A stretch of DNA of 64,000 bases from Pseudomonas helmanticensis (GTDB lineage: Bacteria; Pseudomonadota; Gammaproteobacteria; Pseudomonadales; Pseudomonadaceae), in NCBI RefSeq assembly GCF_900182985.1, contig NZ_FXUY01000002.1:622501-686500 (forward strand). The letters run 5' to 3'. Positions within the stretch are counted from its first letter, which is position 1; each line of letters starts with the position of its first letter. Made by a program: the position numbers and the translations under genes. The notes beneath the pieces were generated by a model that searched no databases, had not been told where the DNA came from, and saw nothing but the letters and a program-made list of their open reading frames with translations. Shown here in pieces: positions 35,364 to 44,800 of this stretch.

Positions 35364-35791
35364 AAAGGGGACTGCCATTCAGCCAGGCGTCCCTCGCTCT
35401 GCTCGCACTTCCTTCCCAGCTTACTCCCCCCATCCCCTGCTTTCTCTAACCTCCCTTCTAGTAGCATCAGCACTAAACGCACCTCCCTCCTCGCTCATGT
35501 CACCTCACCCGCCCTCAAACGCATACTTCAGTATTAGCTACTACCACTCAGGCGCTAAAAATTTCGATCTTATGTAGAAGTGTTTATTAGTACCGGAAGC
35601 CCTACTCTACATTCAAGCCATCGAACAAAGCGCTTCAGATTAAAACTAGAAATTCAGAAACTCAGTTTTAGTTTAAGTCTACTTAATGCTCGATGACTCA
35701 ACAGCATCGAGCGCAAGACATCAGTATTTTGGAAGGCTCTGCTTGCATTAACTTTTCGTATTTGAGGCTGTCAGCCCAAACGGTGATGATG
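35364..35791. other. upstream region of the second cyn-type LysR gene
   Basis: About 430 bases. It contains the 67-base block B (35522-35588), with a pyrimidine-rich stretch before it and AT-rich sequence after it. I see no gene. Confidence 0.55.
35522..35588 (+). promoter_or_regulatory. 67-base conserved block upstream of LysR 2 (copy B)
   Basis: Gap-free counterpart of block A (19855-19921), sharing CATACTTCAGTATTAGC, GGCGCTAAAAA and GTAGAAGTGTTTATT. It ends 203 bases before the LysR start codon; block A ends 165 bases before its gene. Confidence 0.7.
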
Positions 35792-36739
35792 ATGAACAGG
35801 AATGATCTCCGCAAAATCGACTTCAGCCTTTTGATCGTTTTCGAAACTTTGATGCACGAGCGCAACCTTACCCGCGCTGGAGAAAAACTTTTTCTTGGGC
35901 AGCCTTCCATCAGTGCTTCTCTGAATCGCCTGCGCCAATACTTCAATGATCCACTTTTTATCCGGATGGGTAGGATGATGGAACCTACGAGCCGAGCCTT
36001 TGAGATCCATCAAAGCCTCACTCCAGCATTGGACAACATGGTTGTCGCGCTCAGCCACATCAATGAATTTGATCCCCTGACCAGTAATGCTGTTTTCCGC
36101 ATTGGCCTTTCGGATGACGTTGAGTACTCACTGCTGCCAGGTCTGCTCCGCCAGCTGCGCATGGAGGCTCCTCGGGTCAGCTTCGTAGTGCGCCGTACTG
36201 ATCACTCAATGATGTCTGATCAGCTTTCGACTGGAGAAGTGTCGCTGGGTGTATGTCACAGCCGTGAACTTCCAGCCAACGCCAAACGAAAATTTCTTCG
36301 GAGCATCTACCCTACTGTTCTCAGTTCCCGCTCGATCGCTGGAGATTTGGATTTAGACGAGTACTGCAATCGTCCACACGTTTCCGTATCTCTCAATGGC
36401 GAAATGACCGATTACATTGACAGGGCATTAAGTACCATGGGGCGGCAGCGCCAGGTAGTGTTGGCGGTTCCCCAATACAGCGCCCTGAAAACAATCCTTG
36501 AAGATACAGATATGATCGCGGTCGTGCCCGAGTACGTTGCAGCAGCGATGACTAAACAAGGCGGGTTACGCATGGACCCGGTTCCGATGAGTGCCCCTGC
36601 TCTCGAACTGTCATTGGCCTGGAGTAGCACTCTTGACAACGATCCAGGTGAGCGTTGGCTCCGTTCCCGTGTATCCCATCATTTGGCTGACAGAAGTGGC
36701 TCTGTCAGCGAAATAAGCCTTAACAAAGCAGCTGCATAA
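35792..36739 (+). CDS. LysR-family regulator of the third cyanate module
   Basis: A 315-residue paralogue of the regulator at 20087: MNRNDLRKIDFSLLIVFETL, NLTRAGEKLFLGQPSISASL, LRQYFNDPLFIRMGR, and matching ligand domain (GDLDLDEYCNRPHVSVSL). ATG 35792 is chosen to match the paralogue, though the frame is open to 35693. It precedes the decayed cynS copy. An intact regulator next to a broken target suggests it still controls the intact copies or other genes through the shared leader motif. Confidence 0.9.
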   Translation: MNRNDLRKIDFSLLIVFETLMHERNLTRAGEKLFLGQPSISASLNRLRQYFNDPLFIRMGRMMEPTSRAFEIHQSLTPALDNMVVALSHINEFDPLTSNAVFRIGLSDDVEYSLLPGLLRQLRMEAPRVSFVVRRTDHSMMSDQLSTGEVSLGVCHSRELPANAKRKFLRSIYPTVLSSRSIAGDLDLDEYCNRPHVSVSLNGEMTDYIDRALSTMGRQRQVVLAVPQYSALKTILEDTDMIAVVPEYVAAAMTKQGGLRMDPVPMSAPALELSLAWSSTLDNDPGERWLRSRVSHHLADRSGSVSEISLNKAAA

Positions 36740-36814
36740 TGTTCTTAAGTTATTGAATGCCCAAGTACAGTTACACATGTAGATTTTTGTTTGTAACAAA
36801 GATCTCAAGCACGC

Positions 36815-36862
36815 CCATAGGCAGAACCTATAGAACGGATTGCATATCGATCTTGGAAGTTA
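36815..36862 (+). promoter_or_regulatory. diverged leader motif upstream of decayed cynS
   Basis: CCATAGGCAGAACCTAT followed by GGATTGCATATCGATCTTGGA keeps the core of the motif before cynS copies 1 and 2 but with more changes, in line with relaxed constraint. Confidence 0.55.
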
Positions 36863-36947
36863 CGGAAACACTGGACGATGATTGGTTAATACCTGAGCGA
36901 TGCTTATTAACAACATTAGTTAAACAGACTTTATTGGAGATTACGTC

Positions 36948-37345
36948 ATGAAACAATTTCACATCTACAACGAAGTTAGCATCGCATTGACCACTGAAAT
37001 CCTTCAAGCCAAAGCCAGCAAAAGGCTGTCTTGGCAAGATTTAGCCGAAAACACTGGCCTAGATCTGGAGTATGTAACCGCAGCACTGCTAGGGCAAGAG
37101 CCCCTTCCAGAAAGGGCGGCCAAGGTGATTGGCGAAAAATTAGAGCTGGATGCTGAGATGGTTGCTCTCCTACAAGTCATACCATCACGAGGCAGCCGTG
37201 CGAGCGCACCCCGCTATCCAACCTTCAACCGATTTCACGAGATGGTTCAGATATGCGACTCCACGCTTAAAGCTCTGGTTCATGAACATTTGGCGGCGGC
37301 CTAATCAGCGCGACAACGTCAAGTTGAACGTCCGCCCTTTTCTAA
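36948..37345 (+). pseudogene. cynS: decayed cyanate hydratase gene, copy 3
   Basis: An intact frame of 118 codons stops at 37302-37304. Its product keeps the N-terminal domain and the Arg/Glu pair (FNRFHEMVQIC) but ends at VHEHLAAA, losing the catalytic Ser segment. Aligning the DNA with copy 2 shows a one-base deletion near 37287 (TTCGGTGACGGC versus TTGGCGGCGGC), a second near 37310, and then a missing block of about 70 bases. The final RPF and stop are still readable at 37336-37345. The encoded protein cannot be an active cyanase by known chemistry. A truncated decamer-forming fragment cannot be excluded. Confidence 0.85.
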
Positions 37346-37367
37346 CGATGCAATGACTTATGTGGAT

Positions 37368-37390
37368 AGACCCGCTATTTCGCCGGGTCT
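37368..37390 (+). terminator. hairpin after decayed cynS
   Basis: AGACCCG pairs with CGGGTCT around a 9-base loop. It is in the same position as the hairpins after cynS copies 1 and 2 but with a different stem sequence, so pairing rather than sequence seems kept. Confidence 0.6.
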
Positions 37391-37449
37391 GAATTGAAAG
37401 TCTCTAAAGAATACTAACAACGCACCAAACTTAACTGGAGAATACCGTC

Positions 37450-37698
37450 ATGAAAAAAATTCTGCTTCTCGCCATGTCTATTACTGCTTCATTGTCGGCC
37501 TACGCTCAACAAGCTACTGCATCACCGGAGGTTGTTCCGTACGACTACGGAATGCATCTAGATATCTCGCAAGTGATAAATATCTCCCCTATAGCGGATG
37601 TCTGTGGTCCAACAGCGGCAGAGATTACTTATAAAGACTCTCAAGGCGAAGTTCACATTCTTGGTTACAGCGTAATGGGAACTGGATGTTCCAATTAA
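37450..37698 (+). CDS. DUF2790 small periplasmic protein, copy c
   Basis: An 82-residue protein with signal peptide [20 protein letters not shown] and mature segment YGMHLDISQVINIS, Cys in ADVCGPTAAEITYKDS, and C-terminal Cys (GTGCSN). It is intact although the upstream cynS is broken, and it is not followed by cynT but by glutaredoxin. TGGAGAATACCGTC precedes the ATG. Confidence 0.86.
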   Translation: MKKILLLAMSITASLSAYAQQATASPEVVPYDYGMHLDISQVINISPIADVCGPTAAEITYKDSQGEVHILGYSVMGTGCSN

Positions 37699-37774
37699 TC
37701 ATCGCAAATTAACTGACAGGTCAATCCCACCACCACCCGTGTGGCGTAATCCTGCCCTATCTGGAGATATCACC

Positions 37775-38038
37775 ATGCTTAACGTCACCATGTACTCAAC
37801 TCCAACCTGCCCGTATTGCCAAGCAGCAAGACGCTTGCTAACCAAAAAAGGCATTCGATTTACTGATATCGACGTGAATTCGGTCGAACTGCGCGTCGAG
37901 ATGGTCAATCGCAGCGGTCGTCGAACCGTACCGCAAATTTTCTTCGGAAGTTGGCACGTCGGTGGATACGACGATCTTGCTCAACTTGAGTCGGAAAGCG
38001 GATTGAACGAAGCGCTCAACTCGCGTTTGGCGTGCTAA
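37775..38038 (+). CDS. grxC: glutaredoxin 3
   Basis: An 87-residue dithiol glutaredoxin: active site CPYCQ in MYSTPTCPYCQAARRLL, cis-Pro in RRTVPQIFFGSWHVGGYDDL in part. It reduces disulfides and mixed glutathione disulfides with glutathione, which the nearby glutathione reductase regenerates. ATG 37775 has GGAG 10 bases upstream. It lies between a DUF2790 gene and a DUF417 gene in the same direction. Confidence 0.93.
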   Translation: MLNVTMYSTPTCPYCQAARRLLTKKGIRFTDIDVNSVELRVEMVNRSGRRTVPQIFFGSWHVGGYDDLAQLESESGLNEALNSRLAC

Positions 38039-38102
38039 GTCATCTAGATAGCCACTCACTTTCACCCACACGCAACCTATACATTATCGAAGGGTTTTAG
38101 CC

Positions 38103-38732
38103 ATGAGTACTTCACTAAGATCAGTGCTTGAGAAAGCCAGCAAGCTGGATAGCTTAGGTGTTCATCTGATTCGAATCGCTGTTGCCATCATATTCATTTG
38201 GATTGGTGCGTTGAAATTTGTCCCGTATGAAGCCGATAGCATCACGCCATTCGTTGCTAATAGTCCGGTCATGTCATTTTTCTACGAGCACCCAACTGAA
38301 TACAAAGAACACCTTACACACGAAGGACAACTCGACCCCGTCAAGCGCGCATGGCAAACCCAGAATCACACCTATGCGTTTTCAGACGGGCTCGGTACTG
38401 TTGAAATCCTCATCGGATTGATGGTTCTTTCCTACGCGTTCTCACGCCGAATGGGCATGATAGGCGCGGTTCTAGCTTTTCTAACCCCACTCGTAACGTT
38501 GTCGTTTTTGATCACAACGCCAGAGGCCTGGGTGTCGAATATTGGTGATGCCCAGTACGGCTTCCCCTTCCTATCCGGCGGAGGGAGGTTGGTTCTCAAA
38601 GATTTATTGATGCTAGCTGGTGCGGTCGTGATGATCGCTGACTCGGCACGCAAGCTACTGCTTCCAATTATCCCAAAAAGCAGGTGCCCGGCGTCAAAAG
38701 AGCCAACGCAACAATGGATTGGCTTGCCATAA
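38103..38732 (+). CDS. DUF417 (YkgB/RclC-like) inner-membrane protein
   Basis: A 209-residue membrane protein with about four helices. DUF417 marks are LGVHLIRIAVAIIFIWIGAL, KFVPYEADSITPFVANSPVM in part, and GRLVLKDLLMLAGAV. E. coli RclC, needed for reactive-chlorine resistance together with RclA and RclB, belongs to this family, and other relatives are linked to thiol stress. Here it sits between glutaredoxin and glutathione reductase genes, consistent with thiol-electrophile defence. Confidence 0.88.
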   Translation: MSTSLRSVLEKASKLDSLGVHLIRIAVAIIFIWIGALKFVPYEADSITPFVANSPVMSFFYEHPTEYKEHLTHEGQLDPVKRAWQTQNHTYAFSDGLGTVEILIGLMVLSYAFSRRMGMIGAVLAFLTPLVTLSFLITTPEAWVSNIGDAQYGFPFLSGGGRLVLKDLLMLAGAVVMIADSARKLLLPIIPKSRCPASKEPTQQWIGLP

Positions 38733-38957
38733 ATCATCCTGGCCAACTCTAAGTACGCCGTTGGTCGGTAGCTGACCTATCATGACTGTTGTGAAAATCG
38801 GTGGGGCCGCAAGTTCCGGCCCTCCCGGGATTGTTCCATACAGCTGAATGGTCTCATCAATTCTTTGCTCCTTCTCTTATTCCAATTAGAAGGGGAAACT
38901 GAAGGGACTTGCTCATTCGAGATGTTCTTCAGCGTTCTCCGTTCTTGGAGTTCCGAA

Positions 38958-39188
38958 ATGTTCGACAACACGACCCATGACTGTACGGATTTTGACGCCG
39001 ATAGACGAAGTGTACCTGTGCATGAGTACGAGAGTGTTTTTTTGCTACCCCAAATGATGATGATTCATGCCATGCCGTCCGGTGTTTCGTGGCGTAAAAC
39101 GACTTGCCATCAGCTAATGCATAACTCCCGACTCTCGTACCTGTTCAGTCGGCTTAGGCAAGCACTGAAACGTGGTATTGCCCATTAA
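38958..39188 (+). CDS. small hypothetical protein
   Basis: A 76-residue basic protein beginning MFDNTTHDCTDFDADRRSVP with GGAG 7 bases before the ATG and ending in SRLRQALKRGIAH. No family recognised. The good ribosome-binding site and position between DUF417 and glutathione reductase genes support a real gene. A start at 38922 is possible. Confidence 0.5.
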   Translation: MFDNTTHDCTDFDADRRSVPVHEYESVFLLPQMMMIHAMPSGVSWRKTTCHQLMHNSRLSYLFSRLRQALKRGIAH

Positions 39189-39233
39189 CATCTTGAATAA
39201 TCTAGCGCTGCATAAACCTGTCAGGGAGATAAG

Positions 39234-40595
39234 ATGACTTACGACTTCGATCTGTTTGTTATAGGCGCGGGCTCTGGCGGCGTAAGGGCGGCACGGTTCT
39301 CCGCGGATTTCGGCGCGAAAGTAGCGGTCGCCGAAAGTCGGTACTTAGGAGGCACATGCGTAAATGTGGGATGCGTACCGAAAAAGCTGCTCGTGTATGG
39401 CGCCCACTTTGCGGAAGATTTTGAGCAGGCGAAAGGCTTCGGTTGGAGTACCGGCGAAGCGCAGTTTGACTGGGAAACGCTGATTGCTAATAAGAACCGA
39501 GAGATCGAAAGACTCAACGGTATCTATCGCAAGCTGCTGGTCAATAGTGGAGTCACGCTATTTGAAGGTCACGCGCGGCTTGCCGACGCCCACCATGTTG
39601 AAGTCAACGGTAAGCGCTATAGCGCCAAACAAATTTTGATTGCAACGGGTGGTTGGCCGCAGATACCCGATATTCCTGGGCGTGAGCATGCGATCACATC
39701 CAATGAGGCGTTCTTTCTGAAACAGCTGCCTAAGCGGGTACTGGTAGTTGGTGGCGGTTACATTGCCGTTGAATTCGCTGGCATTTTCAACGGTTTGGGC
39801 TCCGATACACGACTGCTGTACCGCGGTGACCTGTTCTTACGAGGGTTCGATCAAGCGGTCAGAACTCATTTGGCTGAAGAACTGACCAAAAACGGTGTGC
39901 AGCTGGATTTCAAAACGAATATCGTCCAGATCGACAAACAGCCAAACGGAAGTCTCCTCGCGACGCTTGAAGACGGTCGTCAATTGGAAACAGACAGTAT
40001 TTTTTACGCCACAGGTCGACGTCCAATGCTCGACAACTTGGGGCTGGAAAACACTTTTGTAGAGCTTAACGATGCAGGCTATATTTCGGTTAACGAAAAT
40101 TTCGAAACACGTGAGCCTTCAATCCTGGCACTTGGCGATGTGATTGGTGGTGTCCAGTTGACGCCGGTTGCAACGGCGGAGGGATCAGCAATCGCTCGCC
40201 GCTTGTTTAAACCTGAGCAGTATCGCCCGGTTGACTACCGGCACATCCCGACTGCGGTTTTCAGCCAACCGAGTATTGGTACCGTTGGCCTTACCCAAGA
40301 GCAGGCGATGGCTGAAGGTTTCAAGGTGACCATCTTCGAAAGCCGCTTCCGTCCAATGAAGTTGACCCTGACCGAGTCTTCCGAAAAGACGCTCATGAAA
40401 TTGGTAGTCGACGCTCGTACCGATAAGGTATTGGGGGTTCACATGGTTGGCCCTGACGCCGGTGAAATTATTCAAGGTTTGGCGATCGCGCTCAAAGCAG
40501 GAGCAACCAAGCGCCTATTCGATGAAACCATAGGCGTGCATCCGACCTCAGCTGAAGAGTTCGTGACTCTGCGAACTCCGGTCGTCGCTGCCTGA
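39234..40595 (+). CDS. gor: glutathione-disulfide reductase
   Basis: A 453-residue FAD/NADPH enzyme that reduces glutathione disulfide. FAD motif [17 protein letters not shown], redox-active pair [18 protein letters not shown] motif [13 protein letters not shown] with [10 protein letters not shown], second FAD contact [15 protein letters not shown], and catalytic His in [11 protein letters not shown]. The pattern matches bacterial/plant-type glutathione reductase rather than RclA or dihydrolipoamide dehydrogenase. AGGGAGAT precedes the ATG. It completes a glutathione set with glutaredoxin and GSTs. Confidence 0.94.
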   Translation: MTYDFDLFVIGAGSGGVRAARFSADFGAKVAVAESRYLGGTCVNVGCVPKKLLVYGAHFAEDFEQAKGFGWSTGEAQFDWETLIANKNREIERLNGIYRKLLVNSGVTLFEGHARLADAHHVEVNGKRYSAKQILIATGGWPQIPDIPGREHAITSNEAFFLKQLPKRVLVVGGGYIAVEFAGIFNGLGSDTRLLYRGDLFLRGFDQAVRTHLAEELTKNGVQLDFKTNIVQIDKQPNGSLLATLEDGRQLETDSIFYATGRRPMLDNLGLENTFVELNDAGYISVNENFETREPSILALGDVIGGVQLTPVATAEGSAIARRLFKPEQYRPVDYRHIPTAVFSQPSIGTVGLTQEQAMAEGFKVTIFESRFRPMKLTLTESSEKTLMKLVVDARTDKVLGVHMVGPDAGEIIQGLAIALKAGATKRLFDETIGVHPTSAEEFVTLRTPVVAA

Positions 40596-40800
40596 GAGTC
40601 AAGTGGGAATGCGAATGCGGGCGGGCCTCACTCTTTACAACGTTCCTGCGAGGTGAATAGGAAGGCCCGATCAACTCGAAGCGCATCACTGAATTTCGCC
40701 GGTATGGCGTTCTTATCTGACCTGCTCAGCTAAGCGACCTCATGGCGCCTTAGTCGATTACACTGCTAGGCATCTGTCTCACCTACGAGTGGTCACTGCG

Positions 40801-41682
40801 ATGCTGTTACGACATCTGCGCTATTTGTTAGCGGTCGCTGATAACGGCGGTTTCACGCGTGCGGCTGAGGTTCTCCACGTCTCTCAACCTACCCTTTCGC
40901 AACAGATTCGCCAGCTGGAAGAAACGCTCGGCGTTATCCTGTTTGACCGCACTTCCCGAACGGTAACGCCTACTGATGCTGGGCAAGCGTACATCGAGTG
41001 CGCACGCCGCGTGCTCGTAGAACTAGCAGCGGGCAAACGGGCGTTACACGATGTGAAAGACCTCTCCCGCGGAAACCTAAGACTGGCCATGACCCCGACC
41101 TTCATGGCATATCTCGTGGGACCAATTGTTCGTGATTACGCCGCTAGGTTTCCGAATATTCATCTGGAAATCTTCGAGCTATCGATGGACGATATTGAAA
41201 TAGGCCTCGCAGACGACTCGCTTGATATAGCCATCGCTTTTGACCAGGTCAGAAACCCGGACCTTGAATCGATTCCCGCATTTGTCGAAACGTTGGGTCT
41301 GATGGTTGGGCGCGAGCATCCCCTGCACGACTGCCAGAAAGCGCTGACGAGTGAGCAAGTTGCCCAATTGGATTTCGCCTTGTTGACCCCGGATTTCGCC
41401 ACCCGGGTGTGCATTGATGAGTACTTCACGAAAGCGAAAATTACACCCAAAGTGGTCATCGAGGTGAACTCGGTAAACACGTTGCTAGAGGTCATTCGCC
41501 ACACCGGGGTTGCCACAATTCTTCCAGAGCCCATTGCGACCCAGGACCGCGCACTACACAAGCTTGAAATGAAGGACAAGGCGCCTCAGCGTGGAGCATC
41601 ATTACTGCGACGCAAGAATAATTACCACAACGCGGCGTCAGTGGCTTTCGTGGAATTAGTGCTGGGCACCATAGGTAAATAG
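40801..41682 (+). CDS. cynR: CynR-like LysR regulator
   Basis: A 293-residue LysR protein similar in its N terminus to E. coli CynR: MLLRHLRYLLAVADNGGFTR, AAEVLHVSQPTLSQQIRQLE and ETLGVILFDRTSRTV. In E. coli CynR activates cynTSX in the presence of cyanate. It lies about 20 kb from cynS copy 1 and downstream of glutathione reductase, and belongs to a different branch from the two NodD-like regulators beside the modules. It may control the glutathione genes or one cyanate module. GTG at 40789 is an alternative start. Confidence 0.85.
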   Translation: MLLRHLRYLLAVADNGGFTRAAEVLHVSQPTLSQQIRQLEETLGVILFDRTSRTVTPTDAGQAYIECARRVLVELAAGKRALHDVKDLSRGNLRLAMTPTFMAYLVGPIVRDYAARFPNIHLEIFELSMDDIEIGLADDSLDIAIAFDQVRNPDLESIPAFVETLGLMVGREHPLHDCQKALTSEQVAQLDFALLTPDFATRVCIDEYFTKAKITPKVVIEVNSVNTLLEVIRHTGVATILPEPIATQDRALHKLEMKDKAPQRGASLLRRKNNYHNAASVAFVELVLGTIGK

Positions 41683-41875
41683 CCTCAACGGCCCCAGGTA
41701 GCTCGCATCAATAGCGCAACGTGGATTTGCTTATTAGGCTTGGCCCCGGGGGCGGGTTTGGGATTGGTCTAAGCGGCTACCCAGCCTTGGAGTTTTCCGG
41801 TAATGCCGGGTATTCAACCGAGGCCCATTTTCCCGCCAAGGCGGAAGGAGCCATGCTGGTGCTTGGTGCTTGAAC

Positions 41876-44800
41876 CTATCTAGTTGCACCCACTCTCGCA
41901 AGTGCCTCATCCAAGTCTTCAGCCAAATCGCCAGGCAGATCTGACAGCCGTTTTGCCACGCTGACAATTAGTCCGCCGTAATCGCCCTTTGAAACCTTGC
42001 ACAGAAAAATTAAAAGCTTTGCGGTCGCGGCTGGATAATTCAATACCAAGTCGCTTCTACTTAACTCCACCTGTAGCGTCATGTCTCGGAGGCTAATGAC
42101 TGGAGATTGCACTATATAATCTACGCCTTCTGGATATTGGGCGCCCAACACAGGTAGCCATCCCAGCATCTGCTGCACCTCATCCTGCTGTAATGGCGCT
42201 GGAATTGCGTGCAGTCGGCCTTGCCAATACGTTCCTAGCCAACGATGCCAAAGGAGCGCCCTTGACTCGGCAGACATGCTTCGAAGCTGATACCGAACAT
42301 GAGAAGCGAAAGCGACTCGGTCTTTCATCGATCCATGCTTAAACAACTCCGGCATTGCGACATCAATGGGGCTACCTTCATGCGTGATCGCAAAATAGCT
42401 AAACATCTCTATAAACCGATTTCTTTGCCCTGGGAATGCACTCTCCATTCTGGAAAATGCTGCTGAAAATGCATCCTGCAAAGCTAAGCAAACGCCCACG
42501 GTTAAATGTCCCCAGCTTAAAAAGCCGTGCCATGCATGACGAAAGGTAGGCTCATCGTCAGTAGCAAACATTGGTAGGACATTGGTTGAGGTCCACGCGC
42601 GGTCCAAGCTGAGCAAGAATGCAAAATGGCCTGCTAGTAGACACTGCGCATAAGCTCCGCGCATTCCTGAATTGGCCAGCGCCATTTCGAACCAATGCTT
42701 ATAGTTCTCTGGCAGATGTCGCTCAGAATCAGGCTTTCCCCGCATCTGGATGTCTAGCCCGTATATCCAGAACTGAAGGATGATGCCTCCAGGCTGAATC
42801 ATGCATTGCACAGCCCAATCCTCACAGTCAGCCAGCAACAATTCGGGTTCAAGCGCGTTCCAGATTAAATGAGAAAGACTGTTAGCTCGTTCGAACACAT
42901 CAATGAAAATTGGACTTTCGCTAGAGTTCACCAACGAAAACAACAGCTCGGCCAATGGCTTGCTGTGTCTTTTTACAATCTGTGGGGCTGCTGCAATCGT
43001 AAACAGACGGTGCCAGTCAGTGGACGTTAAAGCGCCTTCGCTTAGGCCCCTAAGGGCTGCTGGCCATAAATGTGAATTAAAACTCTCACGCAGCAGCAAC
43101 GTTTTCAGAAGGCGCATCCCCCAATCGGAATTAAATTTACAGGATTCCGTAACTGCCCTCGCTAAACCGTTTTGGTCAATATTGAACACCTCATTAGAGG
43201 AATCAACGGCGATTAAACCCTTAAGACAATCTGCTGGATCAGCAGCCAACAACTGCTCAGAAGACCATGAGCTTTGCTGGGGAACCCAAGCAGCATCGCT
43301 TGACCAGTGCGTGAAATCAGGATGCGCGCTAGGCGACCATTCGGGGTACAGAGCTTTAATGGGTTCTACTGCCGCTAAGGCATATTGGCAGTCTGGGTTT
43401 GCCAAAAGCAGCCAGTGCAACATATCGAACTGAATTCGAGCGGTGCATTTTTCGGCTGACCAATCATTGAGAGCTTCCGACTGGAAGCTCAAGACTTCGG
43501 CTATGAGTCCGCTTCGTGCTTCAGAACTCGCATTGGGAAATGAGCCGTATAGAGCCCTGAATATTTCGTGATGCGCAGGATAATCTTGAAGGCCCGCTCG
43601 TCTGGTAAGCCAGTCCAACAGCTGGTCTGGTTCTGTGGTGAATTCGATGGCAGAGGCATGAACGGCAAGCCGCTTGAGAATGGGTACCCCAGAGGTGACA
43701 AGACGCTCAATCCAAGCCTTTGCTGTTACTTCATCGTTCCGACATATCCACTCAAGAGAATCACGCGCTGAGTCGATTAACACGTCAATAGCCTCAGGGT
43801 TGCGGTCTTGCTCATGAGCCTCAATAGCTGATCGAGAGTAGCTCATGGGATCCCATCGATCTGACACCCGATTCCAGGCGAGGAGATCATGGTGCATATC
43901 CTCTAAACACCTGATTGCGCCCTGAAATAATGCCCCCGCGACTGTGGCGATATTCGGCTGTAGATAGTTTTCCCATACCTCATTCAACGCCCACTGACCG
44001 ACCACCATTTCACAGCTGACATCGTAAGCGCGGCCTGCTGTTCCACTCATGTCCGGCACGCGACGCTGCCGCCGTGTAGCTATGAGCTGATGCTTGCACA
44101 TGAATAGAAAAATCTTGCAGGTAAGGTTAAACAGACGCTCCTCACCGCATCGCTCGGAGACCCACATCAGAATCTCTAGTTCTGAATCAATAGGAGCGTT
44201 CGAAATCAAAATTGCTACCCATTTCTGAAGAGCCTCAGGTCCAAGCTCCTTGTTTTTTTCTACCCCAATTTCTCTTCCTATTTGCCACCACAAATCTGGA
44301 TTGAGCTTGAGTTCGTGGCCAGCAAGAACTTCGAATAATTTCTCTGCATCAACGAATACTTGTTGCGCAAACCAGGTTGCCAATAGCTTTGCCTTGGCGG
44401 TCAGCTGGCCAGGTCGAAACAGTTCATTTAAGTGACTTCTCGCATCCAGCCATTCAACCCATTGAGGCCCCTTAGCAGCAGCCGTAAAAAAGCGAATTGT
44501 GTATTCTTCAGCCAAAGCATGATCCAGCTCTCCAATGACTTGCTCGTCCGAAGGGGGTCCGTCACGGCAAATTGTTTCCAATCTCTCCCTCCAAACCAGC
44601 GCGGTTCTGGTGGCGCGTTCGGCAAGTTTTTCTACTCCTTCATAAAGCTCTTTGAATGATTCACTTCCCGAGTCTTTTTGGAAAATGATGGGCGTGATAC
44701 CCAGCAAATCCCATTTTTCTGACGTATCTGTAAGCGCGAAACGCCTGCCTAATTTCCCAGATGGGAGCGCGCGCGCTAAGTAGTTCATTACTACGTCATC

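Noticed and set aside
39234..40595. RclA identity for the flavoprotein next to the DUF417 gene
   Set aside because: The sequence pattern [13 protein letters not shown] with [10 protein letters not shown] and [10 protein letters not shown] fits glutathione reductase better than RclA.
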